Shown in pieces: positions 16,138-23,918 of a DNA stretch of 64,000 nt (position 1 is its first letter; each line of letters begins with the position of its first letter). The stretch is from Cytophagales bacterium (GTDB lineage Bacteria; Bacteroidota; Bacteroidia; Cytophagales; Cyclobacteriaceae): positions 53,119-117,118 of the forward strand of contig JADBYK010000028.1 of NCBI GenBank assembly GCA_020403045.1, in the 5' to 3' direction. A program made the position numbers and the translations under genes. The notes under the pieces are model-generated. The model was not told where the DNA came from. It did not search any database and saw only the letters and a program-made list of their open reading frames with translations.

Positions 16138-17066
16138 CAGAATCTATGGATATAGGTGAGAGAACTAACAAAATCACGGGTTAACCCATCGGGATTCAGT
16201 TCGCGTTGAACAATTTTGTGCCCGAGCAAGAGACGAAGTCCGGATTGAGTATTGAAACTATATCCGCCTGTAACAATTCCTGATAATGCAAGCCCCATGG
16301 CTTGGCCCGAAACAATTCGTATACCTTTGGAATTAGTAAATTCATCGCGCGTAACTCGGTAGATAGGCAACAGACCGATCGAAAAATTGAAACGAGACAA
16401 TCGAAAGTTTCTCTCAACTCTAAGCATTACATCGATACCTCGTTTTAAATCTTTGGCAAGCGCATACTTACGCACATAATCTTTTTCTACCGTGTCGTCC
16501 CAAGGTGACCATACGAATTCATTGCTATTCTGATTCAGGGGAACTTGAATGCCGGTTGCAAATAACCAATTGCGGCTAACTAACGAGAGACCTGCTATCG
16601 CATCATACGTACCCAAACTGGTTTGGTAGTACATAGGTAATGGTCGTCCTTGTGTGTTTTTATTGGATGAATTGGTGGGAATCTTTCCGCCAATGGAAAG
16701 ATTAACATCAAACCTGTCTGACGAAAAGAGATTACGAGTGAAGCAAAGCGAGATATCTCCCAGGGATGAGGTGGATGCCAGTTTACCGTCCACAAACTGA
16801 AAAGGCAATTTAACCTGAAACGTAGTTCGCCTGTTCAAACTAAAGTTTAGATCGACAGTAGTTACATACACAATCGGTGTGAGATTAGTAGTGCCACGAT
16901 AAAAGCTCAGCTCCATAGTGCGAAGTTTAAACTCGAGCTTTTTATTGTAAGGTTGATCAGGCTTCATTGCACCCATCGTGCAAAAACCTGCATCACTGCA
17001 TCCTTGGGCGACTGATTGAAATACGGAAAGACAGGTAACAATTACGATGAATATCCTTTTCAGCAT
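16137..17066 (-). CDS. Predicted outer-membrane beta-barrel protein
   Basis: About 309 aa with a signal peptide (MLKRIFIVIVTCLSVFQSVAQ). The supplied start at 17087 is TTG; the ATG at 17066 places the signal peptide at the terminus. The rest alternates amphipathic strands with aromatic girdles (RTTFQVKLPFQFVDG, FNFSIGLLPIYRVT) and ends with LTYIHRF, a C-terminal aromatic typical of barrels. It is translationally coupled to the TPR-CHAT gene through TGATG, so the two probably form one envelope complex. No specific family was recognised. Confidence 0.7.
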   Translation of the reverse strand: MLKRIFIVIVTCLSVFQSVAQGCSDAGFCTMGAMKPDQPYNKKLEFKLRTMELSFYRGTTNLTPIVYVTTVDLNFSLNRRTTFQVKLPFQFVDGKLASTSSLGDISLCFTRNLFSSDRFDVNLSIGGKIPTNSSNKNTQGRPLPMYYQTSLGTYDAIAGLSLVSRNWLFATGIQVPLNQNSNEFVWSPWDDTVEKDYVRKYALAKDLKRGIDVMLRVERNFRLSRFNFSIGLLPIYRVTRDEFTNSKGIRIVSGQAMGLALSGIVTGGYSFNTQSGLRLLLGHKIVQRELNPDGLTRDFVSSLTYIHRF

Positions 17067-17144
17067 TACAAATTGACTTATATCCAAGTTACCTTTTTCT
17101 TTATAAATCTTACTGACCTTGAGTAATGGCGGCCAAGAACCTTT

Positions 17145-18125
17145 CTACATGCCTAATGACTGATTCTCGATCGAGGCCAGTTCGATGATCTTTTCATATT
17201 CCTTGGCATTCAGGTCATTGAAGAAATAATGAATTGGATTTACGTGAATGCCATTAACAAAAACCTCATAATGTAAATGAGGCGCTGTAGAAAGCCCGGT
17301 TTCACCCACATACCCAATCAGGTCACCTCTTTTTACTTTTTGTCCAAAACGAACGGCAAAACCGTGCATGTGCGCAAATCGTGTGCGATAGCCAAAACCA
17401 TGGTCGATTTCCAGTTGTTTTCCATAGCCGCTAAAGCTAACTTCTAATTTATCGATGATACCATCTGCAGTAGCGTAGATGGGTGTTCCAATGGCTGCTG
17501 CAAAATCGACACCCGTGTGCATTTTGCGAACTTTGTACACAGGATGAATACGCATGCCAAATCCAGAAGCGAGCGCAATCAATTCTTTGTTGGCAACGGG
17601 TTGAATAGCAGGGATTGCAGCAAACAATTTTTCTTTGTTTTCAGCTAAAGCGATTACATCGTCCTGAGATTTTGATTCTATGTAGACTTTCCGCTTTAAC
17701 TTATCCACTCGTTCGTGCAATTTGATAATGAAGTCTTCGTGTACGAGATCCTTCTTTTTAATGTCTTCATACCGATCCACGCCCCCTACACCTGCTTCTC
17801 TCACGCTTTTGTCTATTGGCTCAGCGCCTAAAACAGCACGATAGATATTATCGTCTCGATGCTCCAAATATGCAAGTTCGTTATCCAGTTTGTTTACCTC
17901 CTTGCTCAAATTTTGATACAAATATTCCATCTCCTTTACTTCATTGGATAGAAGTAATTCGCGGGGCGATTCAAAATAGTTGCTGTACAAAACAACTAAA
18001 CCAACGGCCATCGCCAGCGTAAGCGAAAGCAAGCCAAGCGCATTTAAAAAAATGTCGCCTGAGGTGGTTTTTATGCGCTCATATTTACAGGTTTCAGTGT
18101 CGTAGTAATATTTAATTCGTGCCAT
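17145..18125 (-). CDS. M23 family metallopeptidase
   Basis: A membrane-anchored peptidoglycan endopeptidase-like protein of 326 aa. It has a cytoplasmic N-terminus, one membrane segment (about 25-47), a coiled coil (about 60-140) and a LytM domain at about 185-300. The zinc ligands and catalytic residues are all visible in HTGVDFAA (HxxxD), FAHMH and HLHYEVF, so it should be active rather than an EnvC-like degenerate activator. The layout matches the Bacteroidota cell-wall hydrolases related to MepM. Confidence 0.9.
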   Translation of the reverse strand: MARIKYYYDTETCKYERIKTTSGDIFLNALGLLSLTLAMAVGLVVLYSNYFESPRELLLSNEVKEMEYLYQNLSKEVNKLDNELAYLEHRDDNIYRAVLGAEPIDKSVREAGVGGVDRYEDIKKKDLVHEDFIIKLHERVDKLKRKVYIESKSQDDVIALAENKEKLFAAIPAIQPVANKELIALASGFGMRIHPVYKVRKMHTGVDFAAAIGTPIYATADGIIDKLEVSFSGYGKQLEIDHGFGYRTRFAHMHGFAVRFGQKVKRGDLIGYVGETGLSTAPHLHYEVFVNGIHVNPIHYFFNDLNAKEYEKIIELASIENQSLGM

Positions 18126-18166
18126 AGATTTGCTTTTTAAAGGGCAATACTCAATTCACGTATTTT

Positions 18167-18688
18167 TTATTTTGGTCTAAAAACCTTAATCACTGTCTCA
18201 TTGCACTGCAAAAAGGGGCCTTCCAGGAGATCAATACAATAAGGAATGGCCGGAAACACCGCATCCAAACACTGACGGATTGCATTGGGCTTCCCGGGCA
18301 AATTTACAATTAAAGTTCTATTTCTAATGCCAGCTGTTTGACGAGATAATATTGCGGTTGGAACATATCGCAGACTCGTAGTTCTCATCAATTCGCCAAA
18401 TCCCGGCATCATCTTATCACACACCGCTTCTGTTGCCTCCGGTGTTACGTCTCGTTTGGCCGGTCCCGTTCCACCACAAGTTACAATCAGGCAGCATTGT
18501 TTTTCATCGGCCATCTCGATAAGTTTCTTTTCTATTTCCGATTGTTCATCGGGTATTACTGCATATTCTTTTTCCCACGGACTCGTCAAATATTCATTGA
18601 GTGTGGAAACAATTGTCTGACCCGGAATATCTTCGTAAATACCTTTGCTTGCGCGATCAGAAACGTTAATAATGCCTATTCTAATCAT
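18167..18688 (-). CDS. mogA: Molybdopterin adenylyltransferase (MogA/MoaB family)
   Basis: The enzyme adenylates molybdopterin before molybdenum insertion. The 173-aa protein has the MoCF-binding fold: IGIINVSDRASKGIYED at the N-terminus and VTCGGTGPAKRDVTPEAT as the MPT-binding motif, then LPGKPNAIRQCLDAVFPAIP. The supplied start is TTG at 18691; the ATG at 18688 follows directly and is preferred. No other molybdenum cofactor genes lie nearby. Confidence 0.88.
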   Translation of the reverse strand: MIRIGIINVSDRASKGIYEDIPGQTIVSTLNEYLTSPWEKEYAVIPDEQSEIEKKLIEMADEKQCCLIVTCGGTGPAKRDVTPEATEAVCDKMMPGFGELMRTTSLRYVPTAILSRQTAGIRNRTLIVNLPGKPNAIRQCLDAVFPAIPYCIDLLEGPFLQCNETVIKVFRPK

Positions 18689-18752
18689 CAATTGAAGAAA
18701 AAAAATAAGATAGAGGTCATAATGTAGACTGTTTAATTATTAATACTTGCAT

Positions 18753-18801
18753 TTTATTTCTGACTTCCGTATTCGAAATTCTTACTTCTGACTTCTTTTT
18801 G
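18753..18801. repeat. Heptamer array at and within the 3' end of trhO
   Basis: Read on the minus strand: CAAAAAG, AAGTCAG, AAGTAAG, AATTTCG, AATACGG, AAGTCAG, AAATAAA, seven in-phase 7-nt words. The array includes the trhO stop codon and encodes its last 14 or so residues. It shares AAGTCAG with the thrB-thrC array. Confidence 0.7.
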
Positions 18802-19821
18802 ATTCTCAACCTTCAACGCTCTTCCCTTCTTAAATACTTGTCGCCCTTTATTTATTCCTTTGCGGATTTGTTTTTGTACTTCTACCGGCAGGCTAATCGT
18901 TTCTTTACAATCAGTGGTGCAGCATCCATCAAAACGTTCTGCACATTCTTTACATTGAATGAACAACAAATGGCAGCCATCGTTTTTGCAATTCGTATGA
19001 TCATCACAAGGCTTTCCACACTGATGACATTTGCTAATTACATCTTCTGTAATACGTTCGCCAAGGCGCTCGTCAAAAACAAAATTTTTACCGATAAATT
19101 TATTCTCCAACCCTTGTTCTTTTACTTGCTTGGCGTATTCAATAATACCTCCATCCAATTGGAAAACATTTTTGAATCCGCGGTGCTTAAACCACGCACT
19201 TGCTTTTTCGCAACGAATGCCACCTGTGCAGTACATCAATAGATTTTGGTCGCGTTTTTCGTGAAGTAGTTCTTCCACCAGTTTTAACTCCTCCCGGAAA
19301 GTATCGACATCCGGGCAAATCGCATTTCGGAAATGGCCCACTTCGCTTTCGTAGTGGTTCCGCATGTCAACGATGATTGTGTTCTTTTTTTCAGCCAGTT
19401 CATTAAACGCTCTTGCGCTGACATGTGTTCCTCGGTTGGTGACATCGAAGGTTGTATCGTTTAATCCGTCCGCAACAAGCTTGTTCCTCACGAGAATTTT
19501 CAATTTAAAAAAAGACTTGCCGTTATCGTCAACTGCGGTATTTAGTCGAACGCCATTTAAAAATGGAATGCTATACAATTGGTTTTTAAAGAAATCGAGA
19601 TATTCAGTAGGCACGCTGATTTGCGCATTGATTCCCTCGCTGGCTACATAGATGCGCCCTAGCACTTGCACGGATTCAAGTAATTGGTAGAGTTCGTCTC
19701 TAAACACCTTGGGCTCCTGCAGTTGATGGTATTTATAAAAAGAAATAGTCGAACGCGGTTCGCATGCTTCCTTTAACTTGGTCTTTAGTTCCTTTCCGTT
19801 GATGCGATTATAGAGTGGCAT
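18754..19821 (-). CDS. trhO: tRNA uridine(34) hydroxylase, rhodanese-like
   Basis: Members of this family (YceA) hydroxylate U34 of certain tRNAs using prephenate-independent O2 chemistry. The 355-aa protein has an N-terminal acylphosphatase-like domain (FYKYHQLQEP...IYVASEGINAQIS), a rhodanese domain with the catalytic Cys in MYCTGGIRCEKA, and a C-terminal cysteine-rich zinc region (CHQCGKPCDDHTNCKNDGCH...CKECAERFDGCC). The last 14 residues (EVRSKNFEYGSQK) are encoded by a heptamer repeat and are probably not part of the ancestral protein. Confidence 0.92.
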   Translation of the reverse strand: MPLYNRINGKELKTKLKEACEPRSTISFYKYHQLQEPKVFRDELYQLLESVQVLGRIYVASEGINAQISVPTEYLDFFKNQLYSIPFLNGVRLNTAVDDNGKSFFKLKILVRNKLVADGLNDTTFDVTNRGTHVSARAFNELAEKKNTIIVDMRNHYESEVGHFRNAICPDVDTFREELKLVEELLHEKRDQNLLMYCTGGIRCEKASAWFKHRGFKNVFQLDGGIIEYAKQVKEQGLENKFIGKNFVFDERLGERITEDVISKCHQCGKPCDDHTNCKNDGCHLLFIQCKECAERFDGCCTTDCKETISLPVEVQKQIRKGINKGRQVFKKGRALKVENQKEVRSKNFEYGSQK

Positions 19822-19838
19822 AACCTAACTTCAGGGTG

Positions 19839-19846
19839 CAAAGATA
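19839..19846 (-). promoter_or_regulatory. Candidate -7 box for trhO
   Basis: TATCTTTG on the minus strand lies 18 nt before the trhO ATG. The 190 nt upstream to 20034 hold no gene; at 19908-19950 there is a low-complexity CTGTGACCCTTGTAGTATC-type stretch with loose 8- to 9-nt periodicity. Confidence 0.45.
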
Positions 19847-20034
19847 GAGATATTGTAGAATTTCTCTGCCGGTAATAGATTGCTGGGTGTATGGCAGTTT
19901 TGAGTTTATCTGTGACCCTTGTAGTATCTTTGTGTTCCCTGTGGTAAAAATGCAAATCACTAAGTGCTCAAACGTTGCACGAAGTACACCGTTGAGCTAT
20001 CCACCTCAAGAAAAACTGTCGTACATCCACATTG

Positions 20035-20664
20035 CTAGTCAGCACTTGGTTTTAATTTGCCTTTGAGTAGCAGATTGTATTCTTCGCATGTCAAATACCC
20101 TAATCTGTGACAGTATTGGCAAGTAGAATAGGTATCTCCAAAATAGTTTTTCTTCACAACAACTGTTGAACCTTTGCAGATCGTGCACGCTACCTTTCCA
20201 GTAGGGCCACAGTCGATGGTAAAATCACTGGACAGAACTTCAGATGCAAGTTTTGCTTCGCGCTCTTTTTCTTTAATTAATTCTCCTTCAGCCTGCGATA
20301 ACCAACCAACGGCTGCTTCTGAAAATTGACCACTGGTACCCTTCAATTGAACGTACTTGGTCAACCAGTCTACGCTTTGTTTGTACTTTCCAAGCAGGAA
20401 AGAATTCTTTCCAAAATGATAGGTTAAATCTGTCGGTACGCTTCTGATTTCTTTTAAAACTGCCTTGAACTTGACGTCTGCTTGTTCATATTGACCTTCT
20501 TCAGAGAGGCGAATGGCAGAATCTAGTTTTGTGGTAAGCTTACGTTGCTTATCCATTTGCTTTTGCGTTTCGATTTGCTGAATTTTTTCCTTCTCCGTTT
20601 GTGCGAATAGGGTAGCTGTAGAAATGGTAACAAGTAGAACGATGAGAAGCTTTAGGTTCGTCAC
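20035..20664 (-). CDS. Secreted TPR-like protein with paired CxxC motifs
   Basis: The 209-aa protein has a signal peptide (LKLLIVLLVTISTATLFAQ) and a helical middle with TPR-like spacing (AIRLSEEGQYEQADVKFKAVLKE). Its tail carries CTICKG and CQYCHRLG plus a further Cys, half of a DnaJ-type zinc-ribbon pattern. The start is GTG (20664); no ATG precedes the signal peptide. It lies 9 nt after the ACMSD gene stop and is likely in that transcript. The function is unknown. Confidence 0.65.
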   Translation of the reverse strand: MTNLKLLIVLLVTISTATLFAQTEKEKIQQIETQKQMDKQRKLTTKLDSAIRLSEEGQYEQADVKFKAVLKEIRSVPTDLTYHFGKNSFLLGKYKQSVDWLTKYVQLKGTSGQFSEAAVGWLSQAEGELIKEKEREAKLASEVLSSDFTIDCGPTGKVACTICKGSTVVVKKNYFGDTYSTCQYCHRLGYLTCEEYNLLLKGKLKPSAD

Positions 20665-20673
20665 GGAGAATAT

Positions 20674-21684
20674 TTAGTTACTAAATTTGTTTTTTGAAAG
20701 ATCGAGCCATTCTAACACGGAGTTGCAAAATATATCTTCCTTTACTTGCTCGCTTAAATTCATCTCTTCAATAAACTTGCCAATTTCTAAATCACCCAAA
20801 GGGAATGGGTAATCTGAACCTAGCATTACTTTTTTTGAACCTTGTAGCTTCAAAACATATTCTAATATGAGTGGGTCATGAGTAATGCTATCCACCCAAA
20901 ACTTTGAGATGTAATTCCGTGGATTAAAGTTGTTGTCGATGGCCACTAAATCCGGGCGGCAGTTAAATCCATGCTCTATTCTACCGATCGTTGGCAGAAA
21001 AGATCCTCCGGCATGGGCAAACATCACGCGAAGTTTTGGCAACTTTTCAAAAATACCTCCGAATATCATTGAACAAATAGCGCGCGATGTTTCTGCGGGC
21101 ATGCCAACCAGCCACGGTAGCCAGTAGCGCTGCATGTTCTTTTCACCCATCATGTTCCAGGGGTGAACCATCACCGCCAGATTCAATCGTTCACAGGCTT
21201 CGAAAACAGGGTAGAAGCGTTCTTCATTTAAATTTTCGTCATTGATGTTAGAGCCAATTTGTAAGCCCACGAGCCCGATCTCTTTAAAGCGTTCTAATTC
21301 TTTTACCGCAAGCTCTGTATCTTGCATGGGTACTGTTCCAAGTCCGATATATTGCTTAGGATACTTCTCGACAAGCTTGCCAATATGATCATTCAGAAAT
21401 TCAGAGAGGGCGAGGCAATCCAACGGTTTTGCCCAGTAGGAAAACATTACAGGAATAGTGCAAACAACTTGAACCTGCGTATTGAATTGTTTGTATTCTT
21501 CAATACGTTCTTCGGCATCCCAGCAATTACTTTTGATTTCACGGAAAAATTGATTTCCGCGCATCATTTTAGCAAAGCCTTTTTTGTGGTGTTGGAGATA
21601 GATAAAATCGCCATAGCCAAACTTCTCGCTCCAATTGGGCATTTTTTTGGGGAGAATATGAGTATGGCTATCGATTTTGAGCAT
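20674..21684 (-). CDS. Amidohydrolase-family decarboxylase, ACMSD-like
   Basis: The closest recognisable family is 2-amino-3-carboxymuconate-6-semialdehyde decarboxylase, a zinc enzyme of tryptophan (kynurenine) and nitrobenzoate breakdown. The 336-aa length fits. It has the metal site KIDSHTHILPKKMPNW, MVHPWNMMG, FAHAGGSFLPTIGRIEHGF, and LGSDYPFPLGDLE with the metal-binding Asp. No other kynurenine genes lie nearby, so the substrate is inferred only from sequence likeness. It has its own -7 box. Confidence 0.82.
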   Translation of the reverse strand: MLKIDSHTHILPKKMPNWSEKFGYGDFIYLQHHKKGFAKMMRGNQFFREIKSNCWDAEERIEEYKQFNTQVQVVCTIPVMFSYWAKPLDCLALSEFLNDHIGKLVEKYPKQYIGLGTVPMQDTELAVKELERFKEIGLVGLQIGSNINDENLNEERFYPVFEACERLNLAVMVHPWNMMGEKNMQRYWLPWLVGMPAETSRAICSMIFGGIFEKLPKLRVMFAHAGGSFLPTIGRIEHGFNCRPDLVAIDNNFNPRNYISKFWVDSITHDPLILEYVLKLQGSKKVMLGSDYPFPLGDLEIGKFIEEMNLSEQVKEDIFCNSVLEWLDLSKNKFSN

Positions 21685-21702
21685 TCTGACTTGGTAATTC
21701 TA

Positions 21703-21710
21703 CAAAGGTA
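21703..21710 (-). promoter_or_regulatory. Candidate -7 box for the ACMSD-like gene
   Basis: TACCTTTG on the minus strand lies 19 nt before the ATG at 21684, in the short gap after the Gfo/Idh/MocA gene. Confidence 0.5.
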
Positions 21711-21731
21711 AGCGAATCCCTTTACAAAAAT

Positions 21732-23156
21732 TTACCAGCCCCATCCTTTTCGATATTCCCTTTTCACAAATGCATTTGCTTCATCGAAATTGGTCACCTT
21801 CATAGCTTCGCCATCCCATAGCAGTTTGATGCCTCGGCCTGGGTAGTCAAATTGATTTGGTTTATCTTCTTTAGGTTTTCTTATATCATAACTGCGAATG
21901 GCCAAATTACCTATTAATATTGTTTCGGTCAGCGGTCCTGCGATTTTGAAATCCGAACTCAATTCTATTTTCTCATAGCCGGCAATGCAGGCATCCACCC
22001 ACTGAACATAGTGACCTGGATCTGGTCCACCGGGTACTCTCTTGATCGTTTCTGGTGCAGTGACTTCTGCGTTGCGCGATTTTGGTAGCAGGGTAGGCTG
22101 TGCTCCATAGGTACCACACATCATTTTCCCTTTTGTGCCAATAAATATGCAGCCATTGCCGCCATCTCCCAGTTGGTCGTTGGGGCCTAGTTCTTCAGGC
22201 CTCTCCGGTTTAATGCCGCCATCCATCCAATGAAGTTTAACCGCAGATTTTCCATTTCTCGCTGGAAAAGACATTGTGACAAAAGAGGAGGGAGGTCCGC
22301 TCTCAGGAAAATACCCTCTCTTGAATTCATCTAAATACACGCTGCCCACACTTGCCGTTACATCAGTTGGATAGTTGAGACCCAACACACGGAAAGGAGG
22401 TTCAATCAAATGACAACCCATATCTCCGAGTGCTCCTGTACCATAATCCCACCAACCTCTCCAATTGAAGGGAACTAATTTTTCTACATAGTTTTTATCA
22501 GGCGCAGTACCTAACCAAAGGTTCCAATCCAACTCTTTGGGTACTTCTGCTTTTTGAGTTGACCATGCAATCCCCTGCGGCCATACAGGGCGATCTGTCC
22601 AGCAATAAACAGTATGCACATCACCAATAATTCCTGCTTCATACCAGTCAATCAATTGACGAACACCATCACCACTGGCTCCTTGGTTTCCCATTTGTGT
22701 AACCACTTTGTATTTTTTCGCTGCTAACGTAAGTGCTCGTGCTTCGAAAATATCATGAGTAAGGGGTTTTTGAACGTATACATGCTTACCCAACTGCATG
22801 GCTGCCATAGTTTGTACAGCGTGATTATGATCTGGTGTAGATACAGAAACTGCATCAATATGTTTATGCTCTTTATCGAGCATCTCTCGATAATCTTTGT
22901 AGTATTTTGCCTTTGGGAATTTTGTCCGAGAATCAACAGCTCGCCTATCATCAACATCACAGAGAAAGGCAATCTCTGCTTTTGGATTGAGAGCAAAACT
23001 GGATAAGTCACTTCCTCCCTTTCCACCCGCACCAATGCCTGCGATATACAGTTTATCGCTAGGAGCAACAAATCCCTTACCTAAAACAAAGCGAGGGAGA
23101 ATGGTGAAAGCAGCCGCTGCACTTGCTTGTTGAATGAATTTTCTTCTTGATATCAT
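21732..23156 (-). CDS. Gfo/Idh/MocA family oxidoreductase, Tat-exported
   Basis: The 474-aa protein has a twin-arginine signal (ISRRKFIQQASAAAAF), a Rossmann domain (YIAGIGAGGKGGSDL), and the family substrate motif VQKPLTHDIFEA with the catalytic-site Lys. Exported relatives in Bacteroidota act on sugars and glycosides with a tightly bound nicotinamide cofactor. It is third in a transcript with a GMC oxidoreductase and a subunit 3-like protein (21-nt gap), which suggests that the three oxidise and rework a sugar substrate in the periplasm. Confidence 0.9.
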   Translation of the reverse strand: MISRRKFIQQASAAAAFTILPRFVLGKGFVAPSDKLYIAGIGAGGKGGSDLSSFALNPKAEIAFLCDVDDRRAVDSRTKFPKAKYYKDYREMLDKEHKHIDAVSVSTPDHNHAVQTMAAMQLGKHVYVQKPLTHDIFEARALTLAAKKYKVVTQMGNQGASGDGVRQLIDWYEAGIIGDVHTVYCWTDRPVWPQGIAWSTQKAEVPKELDWNLWLGTAPDKNYVEKLVPFNWRGWWDYGTGALGDMGCHLIEPPFRVLGLNYPTDVTASVGSVYLDEFKRGYFPESGPPSSFVTMSFPARNGKSAVKLHWMDGGIKPERPEELGPNDQLGDGGNGCIFIGTKGKMMCGTYGAQPTLLPKSRNAEVTAPETIKRVPGGPDPGHYVQWVDACIAGYEKIELSSDFKIAGPLTETILIGNLAIRSYDIRKPKEDKPNQFDYPGRGIKLLWDGEAMKVTNFDEANAFVKREYRKGWGW

Positions 23157-23177
23157 GCTGTAATCGTTAATAGTTTT

Positions 23178-23837
23178 TTAGCTTTCAAATTTTACACTTT
23201 CTGTTAATGTTCTTTCATCATACTTTAAACCGAACTGATCTAATACCTCTTGTGGAACACCATCCCATTGATTGGGTTTGTTACCAACATATCCGATGTC
23301 GGCAATGCCAATCTTACTTGTATAAAATCCGGTAGCAGTAAGATCGCGGAGCAGATTGAAGAACGCGACTCCCTGTGACATTTCTGGTTTCGCTTTATCC
23401 GGGAAGGCTATTTCATCTACCATTTCAATTTGTTGGGCTGGCGTGCACTCTGTGAACGCTTTTGTAAAACGTTTCATGCATTGAAGATCAAGCCACTTTA
23501 ATCCTCCCCGCATTGGTAATTGATGACGCGGCATGTCTTTTACGATAAACTCAATAAACTCAGGAACGCCTGCTTCTGTTGCGCTGCCTGAAACTTCATC
23601 TTTGGGAATAATGATGTCAACTAGAATGGTAATAGTTGCCATTTCATGCGCTTCCAAAAATTTCTCTGCTGATACTTTTTTGAAGTGCTCAATTTCATTC
23701 GGTTGGCGGTCATGCCCTCCGTTGACTTTCGTCAGATCGGGTGCATCTTCTTTTTTTGCAGGTGAACACGTTTGTAACAAAGCAGCCGCAGATAACGATC
23801 CAACGGCAAGTGTTTTGAGGTATTTTCTTCTGTCCAT
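23178..23837 (-). CDS. Gluconate 2-dehydrogenase subunit 3 family protein
   Basis: The 219-aa protein has a Tat-type N-terminus (MDRRKYLKTLAVGSLSAAAL) ending near a cysteine, so it may be a lipoprotein. The mature part shows the family pattern: ITILVDIIIPKDEVSGSATEAGVPEFIEF, then TFYTSK-type end (LTATGFYTSKIGIADIGY). Subunit 3 proteins lack a cofactor and carry the FAD subunit through the Tat pathway. The gene lies between GMC and Gfo/Idh/MocA genes, consistent with that role. Confidence 0.87.
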   Translation of the reverse strand: MDRRKYLKTLAVGSLSAAALLQTCSPAKKEDAPDLTKVNGGHDRQPNEIEHFKKVSAEKFLEAHEMATITILVDIIIPKDEVSGSATEAGVPEFIEFIVKDMPRHQLPMRGGLKWLDLQCMKRFTKAFTECTPAQQIEMVDEIAFPDKAKPEMSQGVAFFNLLRDLTATGFYTSKIGIADIGYVGNKPNQWDGVPQEVLDQFGLKYDERTLTESVKFES

Positions 23838-23840
23838 AAG

Positions 23841-23915
23841 AGTAGTTAGTAGTAAGACGTAAGTATCAAGATTATGAAGCTAAAGTCTAATGTCTTGATA
23901 CTTATGTCTCAAGTC
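23841..23915. repeat. Heptamer arrays forming a long inverted repeat
   Basis: Two short heptamer arrays of opposite sense lie between the GMC and subunit 3 genes: AGTAGTT, AGTAGTA, AGACGTA, AGTATCA... and TAAAGTC, TAATGTC, TTGATAC, TTATGTC, TCAAGTC. They pair over 23855-23871 and 23893-23909 (16 of 17 positions) with a 21-nt loop. Confidence 0.75.
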
Positions 23916-23918
23916 TAG

